NCBI GenBank assembly: GCA_003254905.1
Contig: QANU01099453.1
Span: 809,030-873,029 of the forward strand
From: Nissolia schottii
Taxonomy: Eukaryota > Streptophyta > Magnoliopsida > Fabales > Fabaceae
Reading direction: 5' to 3'
DNA length: 64,000 nucleotides
Made by a program: the position numbers and the translations under genes. This document shows positions 57,284 to 64,000 of this stretch, piece by piece (position 1 is the first letter of the stretch; each line of letters starts with the position of its first letter). The notes under the pieces were generated by a model. The model did not search any database. It worked only from the letters and a program-made list of their open reading frames with translations, and was not told where the DNA came from.

Positions 57284-58367
57284 GCTATGCTATCGAAGAT
57301 TCCAATCAGTGAGTGCAGGAACGAACCTAGCTAGTTGAAGGGTCATCATCTCTCTTCCTTATCCATTGTTTGCCTCTCAATGGGAATCTCTTATGTTCCA
57401 CCAACTCATCACACGTGTCTCTAATTCTATGCTTCAAGGGTCGCACTACTATACACTCACCACAATTTATAATTCATTTCACAAAATTAAATCACTTCTG
57501 TTCTTTTTTATTCAAACATATTTATAAATATGACAATGGATCTCTCATCTTAAATACAATACAGGGTCACATTTAATCGTGTTATGAGAAAAAAAAAATA
57601 CAGTTTAAATAAATAGAACCTTATTTATAACATGTATGTGTCATTATAAGTCTGTGTAGGTTTTATTTTGGTAAGATACTTAATAAGAATTTAATACAAA
57701 AATAAAAATTTAACATATCATTCATTATTAGTCATAATGAAAGAAATTAAAATATTGTTTAAATTTTGGGTATGGTTTGTGCTATTTATCCCTTTTTTTT
57801 TCACACTGCTCACAGTCAAATAAAACATTCATCTGTATGAAAATTATTCTTCATGATTTTGATAGCTTTGTCTAATCTGCTCTTTATAAATAGAGCAAAA
57901 TAAGGTGAGTTGTGCACTTTGAATTTAGCCACACTTAAATGTGTTTAAAAAGTGTTGCTCGTCACATAAAAGTGTTGCTAAACAATTCAAGAAAGCTGGG
58001 CTAAACATATTTAAGAAGGTTGCTAGATATTAACCACACTTCACTTACTAAGGTGCACCGTAGCATCCTCCAATTTGGATATACATAAATCACGGGCCAA
58101 TTCCCTCTAATTTATCACAAACAGCGAAGACAGCTTAGCTTAGCTGGTATTTCCATGTTATGTTATGTTATGTTGGGTAGTTTTAGTTTCCTAATCCTAT
58201 GTAACCGAAAAGATTGTCCTTTTTCTGCAACAATGGGCAGGCAGGCACCCAAATGAATCAGCATGCATTTACGTCTGAATGTCGAAAGATTTGCCTATGG
58301 ATTTTCTCTCTTTCTTTTTTAAATGAATGATAAATGTGCCTTAATTAATATAAACATCATCCGCTCT
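57284..58367. other. Intergenic spacer
   Basis: Promoter region of the small membrane-protein gene followed by AT-rich filler. A TATGTTATGTTATGTT short tandem occurs near 58158. No gene was seen. Confidence 0.5.
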
Positions 58368-58482
58368 TCAAAGATGGGTGAATCTCACAGCGAGAAACAA
58401 GGTTTCGAACTCGGGGTCTTGAACTCAGAACCTTACTTAAGAAATACCAAGTCGCTTACCACTTGGACCAACTCCCGTCAAT
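58368..58482 (-). mobile_element. tRNA-derived SINE copy 3 (partial)
   Basis: On the minus strand GGGAGTTGGTCCAAGTGGTA is followed by AAGCGACTTGG, TAAGGTTCTGAGTTCAAGAC and GAGTTCGAAACC, then TTGTTTCTCGCTGTGAGATT. The A-box and B-box words match those at 30.6 and 31.7 kb, with a divergent tail. Confidence 0.6.
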
Positions 58483-59079
58483 GAAAATGACTTGAAGTAA
58501 GTAATACTATGAGTCTGTCATCACCAACTTCCACGTCATCTACCATTGACCAATAATGCCAAGCCTTTATCCATTAGCTACTTGATTAATTAATAATTTT
58601 TTAAAACGATTTTTTAACATTAATTAGTAATATAAAAATGAATATTTGCTCTATTGCAATCATAAAAACATTTAACATTTATTTATTAAGTAATTAAAAA
58701 AATGCTTCTAAAAGACATCACATGAAGATAATTAAACAAATTTTATACTGTCATCCAAATATTGTTATATTTAAATATTATTATACCAACAAACATGTTT
58801 GTCTTTAATATCATTTTTTTCAAAAGTCAAATATATGAGATGGTTATATTGGATAGCAATGTCAAAATATTTTATATTGTCATTACAAGAATTAAACTTA
58901 TGTAAGCCACTAAGAGAGTTGGATAATATATATGATGTTCTAGGTTCAAACCTCATGTGAGATAGATTTTTAAAATTTAATGAAAAACCATGAGATTGAA
59001 GGGGTGCAATAGTGGTTAATTGTAAAGAGTTGTATCTCTTGATGAAAGCTCGTCAAAAAGTTTTATTTTTTAATGGAAA

Positions 59080-59810
59080 CTCTTAAAAGAGGGTGTGGCT
59101 TTGGTGCTCCTTCAAAGTATGAAGCTTGATGCTCCTTGTGGTTTAGGGTGCACCACATTTGACTATTCATAGACTTTTATTTGTTGTTTTGACAACCAAT
59201 AAATCATCACCGACACGCAATGGATTAGTTTCTTTACAAAAATTTCATAACGTGTTAATCATGAAATCGTACAATTTTTATAAATAAATAAAGAGAAATT
59301 TTTTTAAAAATAAAACTAAACTTCATAAACAAAATAAAGTCTTTTAAATAAAATGTGACATTAAATAACTAAAATACGAGACATTATACTTGTAGTTACT
59401 TGACCACTCTACTAACTAATATAAAAACAAACCATCCTAAGACTGAAATAAACTGTCCTAATACTAAAATAAACTGAAGCCATTGTAGTGGTGGTAGAGT
59501 TTCCAAAGAGGAAAGGATGAAAACAAGTTCCGTTGCTGCTATGCGTGGGCCACCTTCCACTACCGCAGCTCGAGCTCAACCGCAAAGGTAAGAGACGACT
59601 ACTACGTCGCGTGCTCAACCGCAAAGGAGAGTTGGAGTTTGGGAGGCAATCAATAACCAATTACAAGTTACAACCATTGATGCCAATTAACAAGAAATTT
59701 GCGGTTTTTTAGATGGTGTTGGATTAGGTTACACCCTTACTTTATAACAAGGAGCATCACACGCCCGAATTTGTAAAGAGCATTTAAGCATTCACCTTTA
59801 AAAGAGATGT
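59080..59810. mobile_element. Probable non-autonomous TIR element (~730 bp)
   Basis: Left arm (about 59080-59155: CTCTTAAAAGAGGGTGTGGC…TGATGCTCCTTGT…AGGGTGCACC) and right arm in reverse complement (about 59810-59725: CTCTTTTAAAGGTG…TGATGCTCCTTGT…AGGGTGTAACC) align over ~75 bases. The interior has a duplicated GCTCAACCGCAAAGG (about 59574 and 59621). No transposase. Confidence 0.5.
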
Positions 59811-61598
59811 ATCTTTCTTTAAAAAAAAATTACATTTATTCATCCATGACAATTAAATGGAGAAAAAAGTATCATTCCCAACACAATTTTTAGATTCAAT
59901 CCAAACATATCTAGCTACATGTTTCTTTTATGCACAAAACGAATTATAGTGACTATCATTGGTTTTTTTTTATTCTGTAAAAACTATTATTGCTTTAAGA
60001 GTTTGATTGTGTGTACAAAAATAAATAAAATATTCTTCATGGTATGTTGCATGAAATTCGTCATTAACTCGTTTGTGCCTATAATTTTAAATTGGGGGGA
60101 GGGGAATTGAGCCTAAAAAAAGTGTGTAATGCATGCCCATATTTTTTATTTTTAGATTTCGATGTTATCATTATTTTTAACATAGTGAATATCGTATTAC
60201 CTTTTTTAATTGGGAAAAGCTAACTTGGTAGCAAACTCCTTTTTAATATAATTTTAATTTAATCAAATTTTGTTGACCGATGTGAGGGCATTGTTGATGA
60301 GTGATCTGTAAGTACCTTTATTAGTGTTCAAAGAGACTGAATGCATGCCCTGACCTTGGTAAGATACCGGTGTCTACCCCCACCTAAACTTTTGTTTATC
60401 AAAATAAAAATCCTTTTTAATTTATAGTCTTTTGTATTTAGTAGCATAATGGTTAGCAAAATTTAATTTTTATTGACACCGTTTTGCTAGGGTTTCAAGA
60501 AACCTAGTCAGCGCCTCCTTCAACTTCGCCCGCGTGCATCAAATTTCACCCTCGTGCTTCGCCTCTATGCATTTTCTCATCACCTTCGTGCACCTTTCAT
60601 CGTCATTGTGCTTCCACTCCACTTGCCATCTTGAGCTGTGCATTTTCTTTTTCTTCTAATATGTTTTTGCTGCCACAAAAGGGTGCATCGGGACATCACT
60701 CACCTTCGGTCTATGCACATTGCCTCCCACCTCTGAACCTGTGTTTCCTAACTTTCATCGGACATCGTTGTGCCATCAACTCATATTTGTGCTTGTTGCA
60801 TCGATCCCAGCCATCTACGCTTGTCCCGAATTCACATCATTGTTGTATGTGCTTCCCTTTTTTTATAATGTGTATACCGCATGCGTTTTCTAATTTGACG
60901 TTAGGTACTTTTAAGATGAGTTTTGTTTTATTGTAGACTCCAAGTACTCGTACTACCTACCATTAAATTATCTATCTAGCATTATAAGTTTACGAATTTA
61001 GGTATATGTTTTCTTTAATTTCTCATTTTTGTTTTATCTTTCATTTCCTTCCGACTAAACTTATCATATGACTATGATGCTGATTAGGCATATATGGGAT
61101 TCCTCCTCTTTTAAGTTTTTAAGCTGTGATCCTCGTAGTCCTCTTATATTTGTTTTTCTCTTATCAATGAATACAACACTATCTTTGGTATTAAAAAAAA
61201 AATCGTTAGCAAAATTCATTAAATTAATATTTAATAGGAAATGAAATTAAACGGGCCATCTGGTTTTCTCCCTAGGCCCCTACTATTGTTGATAGGCACT
61301 TGCACATGGCTCCCAACTGACACATGGGCCTTCTTCCACCCTAATGGCTCACATTACCAATCCCCAAACTTTCATGATCCATGGGCCCACTCTTTCGTTT
61401 CCCTTCACCCTCATTTCTTCTTGTTCACACAACATCGCCCCCCTCTTAACGCTCATTGCCTCTTGTGTAGTTAGTTGTGTTTTTCTCTCTACTTTACCAC
61501 CACCTCTCTTAAATCCCCATCATCCTGTTACACTCCAAAATGCACTTACAATGTCCATTTCTTTTAGGCAGACAACAATGCCAATTTATTGGTGACTC

Positions 61599-61643
<45 letters not shown>

Positions 61644-62695
61644 TATCATTCTTTTAATTTTAAAGGTACCTTTATTTTGGTGGAATAAGATTTATTTCTT
61701 ATAGTGATATCTAATGTAACGTGAAATAAAAGAGTTATTATACATAAAAATTAGATATTTTATAATTATAATAGAAAGAAAGACATAAACTCATAATTTT
61801 TCTATCTTAACGTCTGAAATGACCTAAAATTTGTATATTTCTATATTTATTATGTCTATTTTTAAATGTACAAATAATATCTTCATGTCAAAGTGACCTT
61901 TGTAATATTATTTAAAAAAATTCTTACTAAATTCATTCTAATTGATGCATTGTTGATAGAATTTGTTATTCACCAATCACCAATGCAAAAGTCACAAATC
62001 ATAGTTCATTCAAACACCTTCCTTTACTTCAATAGTTAACTACACATTAGTAAGTTGTAAAGGAGAGATAATAGGTTATTAAAAAGACAATGACCAACAA
62101 AATTATGTGACAACCGGTGAATCCGATCATAATAAGAAAAATCTTCTTAAACTTAAACTTTTTTCAATACTGAATCAATACAATCAAACCTAATCTATCA
62201 AAACAAAGTACTTGTACAAGTGGATGAAGGAATGTGAAATTGGTTCGGTTGGGGGTGGATGCATTTTGCCTACGTGTGTGGTGTAAAGGTATCACGCAAC
62301 ACAATGTATGTGTTTAGAGACCACAAGAGGATGAAAACAAATGAGGACAAGAAAAAGTTAGGAGTTAATACAATGTAAAATGTGAAATAATAATAAAATT
62401 TGATTAATTTTAATTTTAAAATAATAAAAAAAAAACTCAGCACAAGAGAATACTTACCTAACAATTTTAGTTTACAAAATTTCATGATAAACATGATGTG
62501 AGTACATATAAGGCATATTTGTCAAGAAAGAAAGAAAGAAAGAAAGAAGCAATAGTGGTGGAAAGTAAGTAGGGGGGGTTTCTGTGGCAGCGACCTAACA
62601 ATCAATTGTGCACCACGCAATTGCTTGCAACCTTCCCCGCCAATCCATCCCCACACTTACTTTCTCTCCCACATGTACTCTCCAACTGTGGCACA
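59811..62695. other. Intergenic spacer and RVE promoter region
   Basis: It holds a C/T-richer stretch at 60480-60860 with no consistent frame, a possible retroposon 3' end with an A-run at about 61170-61202, an (AT)20 tract at 61601-61640, and an (AAAG)6 tract at 62524-62548. Open frames at 60631 and 61241 look like shadows of pyrimidine-rich DNA. The last few hundred bases are the presumed RVE promoter and 5' UTR. Confidence 0.5.
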
Positions 62696-64000
62696 ATGAA
62701 CCCCAACACTTCAAATTCCCATTCAGCCATGGCTGCTCCCTCTGATCCCTCTGCCTCCAAGAAGGTCAGGAAGCCTTACACCATCACCAAGTCCAGGGAG
62801 AGCTGGTCCGACGAAGAGCACGACAAGTTCCTCGAAGCTCTTCAACTGTTAGTCACGAACACTCTTCCATCACTTCAATTTTATAATCAAGTTTGTGTAT
62901 AATTTTTACGTGCATTTATATGATTCGTTCCAACTTTGGGGATTAAAAAAATTGCAGAACCTTTTACTGTTAGTTACTTTGATAGCTTGTTCAACCACGG
63001 AACTCTTCATATAAAAATTATCAAGGAATCATCACGGTCTGTTGTTTGTTTGAGTTTCTGCGATTGAATTGCTGACACGTGTTTCTGAAATTGCTCAGAT
63101 TTGACCGAGATTGGAAGAAAATTGAAGATTTTGTTGGTTCAAAAACAGTTATTCAGGTCAGGAGACACTGCTCTTAGCTTTGTTTGGTTTGTGTTTCAGT
63201 TTCACAGTTTGTTTACTTTTTCTTCCCAGAATTTTATGAATGAAACAGTAAAAAATAAAATAAAAAAAATCTGGTTTTCTGTTTCCGTTTCAAGTTTTTA
63301 CTGTTTCCTTCACAAAATCATTAAAAACATAAAAGAGCTTGAAAACGGGAAATGAAAACTAGAAATAAAAACACAAATCAAACATACATGTGTTCATTTT
63401 CTTTCCAATTTTTCATTTATTTCTGTCACAGGTTATTATTTGTTACTCACCATGAATACTGAATCTTGATCTTCAGATTCGAAGCCATGCCCAGAAGTAC
63501 TTTCTGAAAGTTCAAAAGAATGGGACAATGGCGCATGTGCCTCCTCCTCGTCCTAAGCGCAAAGCTGCTCATCCTTACCCACAAAAGGCATCAAAAAACG
63601 GTTTGCTTCTCTGCTTAAGATGGGTGATGTTCTGTTCCTAAAAGCACAAGAAGGTGTGCATCTCTCTGACATTTGCTATGTCATGTAATTGGCAGTTTTG
63701 ATGCCATTGCCAGCACAAATGGCTTATGTTTCTTCCACAAACAGGCTTGCACCTGGGTATGCCACATGGGATGAGAATTCCATGCTCATCAATGCTGCTG
63801 GATCCAGCAAATCCATGCCCTCTCAGGATGAACACATGAACAATCTTCATGGAAATGAAGGTATGCATACTTCTCTATGTTGTTTGTTTGTCTATTTGAC
63901 ATTAATGATCTACAATGGCTGTACTAAATGGAACTTTCCACCACTTATTATGTTATATGACATTACTGATTCAGCTGATATTGGATCAAAGGGGATAACA
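62696..64000 (+). CDS. RVE8: REVEILLE (RVE8/RVE4/LCL-like) single-MYB transcription factor, 5' part (cut by window edge)
   Basis: Exons seen: 62696..62847, 63099..63156, 63477..63600, 63696..63860, 63975..>64000, all in phase. After a short Ser/Pro N-terminus the single MYB repeat begins at [20 protein letters not shown], continues FLEAL…[19 protein letters not shown], and ends with the SHAQKYF motif (residues 73-79), which defines the CCA1/LHY/RVE clade. The next part, [18 protein letters not shown] then MPLPAQMAY, and ADIGSKG at the edge, matches the RVE4/6/8 (LCL) branch, clock activators that bind the evening element. The C-terminal half lies outside the window. The first ATG after the upstream in-frame region is taken; a second Met 12 codons later (AMAAPS) is possible. 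Confidence 0.92.

Noticed and set aside
59412..59660. 82-codon minus-strand frame rich in Ser/Arg
   Set aside because: Lies inside a TIR element, with a repeated internal word and no motif.
8781..61640. AT, GA, CT, GT and ATT arrays considered as CRISPR-like or satellite arrays
   Set aside because: They are ordinary microsatellites with no spacers; CRISPR is not expected in a plant nuclear genome.

Overview
This is plant nuclear DNA, almost certainly from a legume and most likely soybean (Glycine) or a close relative. The genes have many short exons with GT-AG introns, the spacers are very AT-rich, and MITEs, SINE-like repeats, a LINE fragment and microsatellites are scattered throughout. 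The species call is an inference from protein resemblance and repeat style, not from a database match. I rebuilt the gene models by hand from reading frames and splice sites. Every complete model closes in phase from ATG to stop.

Layout from left to right. (1) 120-3961, +: TerC-family thylakoid membrane protein, 13 exons. (2) 6420-8902, +: lambda-class glutathione transferase (GSTL), 10 exons. (3) 10.8-13.1 kb: a truncated second GSTL copy, cut in its exon 5 homologue by the 3' part of a LINE. (4) 13925-17121, -: receptor-like cytoplasmic kinase of the PBL7/CDL1 type. (5) 18.4-20.0 kb: a large nested inverted repeat that looks like a Pack-MULE carrying a broken BAHD acyltransferase fragment. 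(6) 22239-24248, -: a tandem PBL7 paralogue that has lost the myristoylation glycine and is damaged at, or interrupted by, an assembly gap in exon 2. (7) 26107-28518, -: group I WRKY factor of the WRKY44/TTG2 type. (8) 28.5-37.5 kb: a 9-kb repeat-rich spacer with SINE copies, MITEs and a TIR transposon. (9) 37516-40427, -: organellar adenylate kinase. (10) 41380-44071, +: AAED1/PRXL2-type thioredoxin-fold protein. (11) 44737-50870, -: PPR protein with a C-terminal SMR-like segment. (12) 51311-54956, +: CCCH zinc-finger protein of the ZC3H15/DFRP1 type. (13) 55919-57283, -: small single-pass membrane protein of unknown function. (14) 57.3-62.7 kb: spacer with a SINE and a TIR element. (15) 62696 to the right edge, +: REVEILLE (RVE8/RVE4-like) MYB, cut off by the window end.

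Plastid and mitochondrial functions dominate: TerC, adenylate kinase, AAED1 and PPR-SMR. The remainder are signalling or regulatory genes (PBL7, WRKY44, RVE). From memory of Arabidopsis gene order, GSTL-PBL7-PPR-RVE matches the At5g02780-At5g02840 region and AAED1-ADK-TTG2 matches At2g37240-At2g37260. The window therefore looks like the undivided ancestor of two segments that Arabidopsis fractionated.

No bacterial-style operon, CRISPR array or viral genome is present. The most distinctive observations are the Pack-MULE-like inverted repeat, the decaying PBL7 copy, a partial copy of a CCCH exon inside a later intron of the same gene, a possible miRNA-like foldback in the last WRKY44 intron, a GC-AG intron in AAED1, and two head-to-head promoters.
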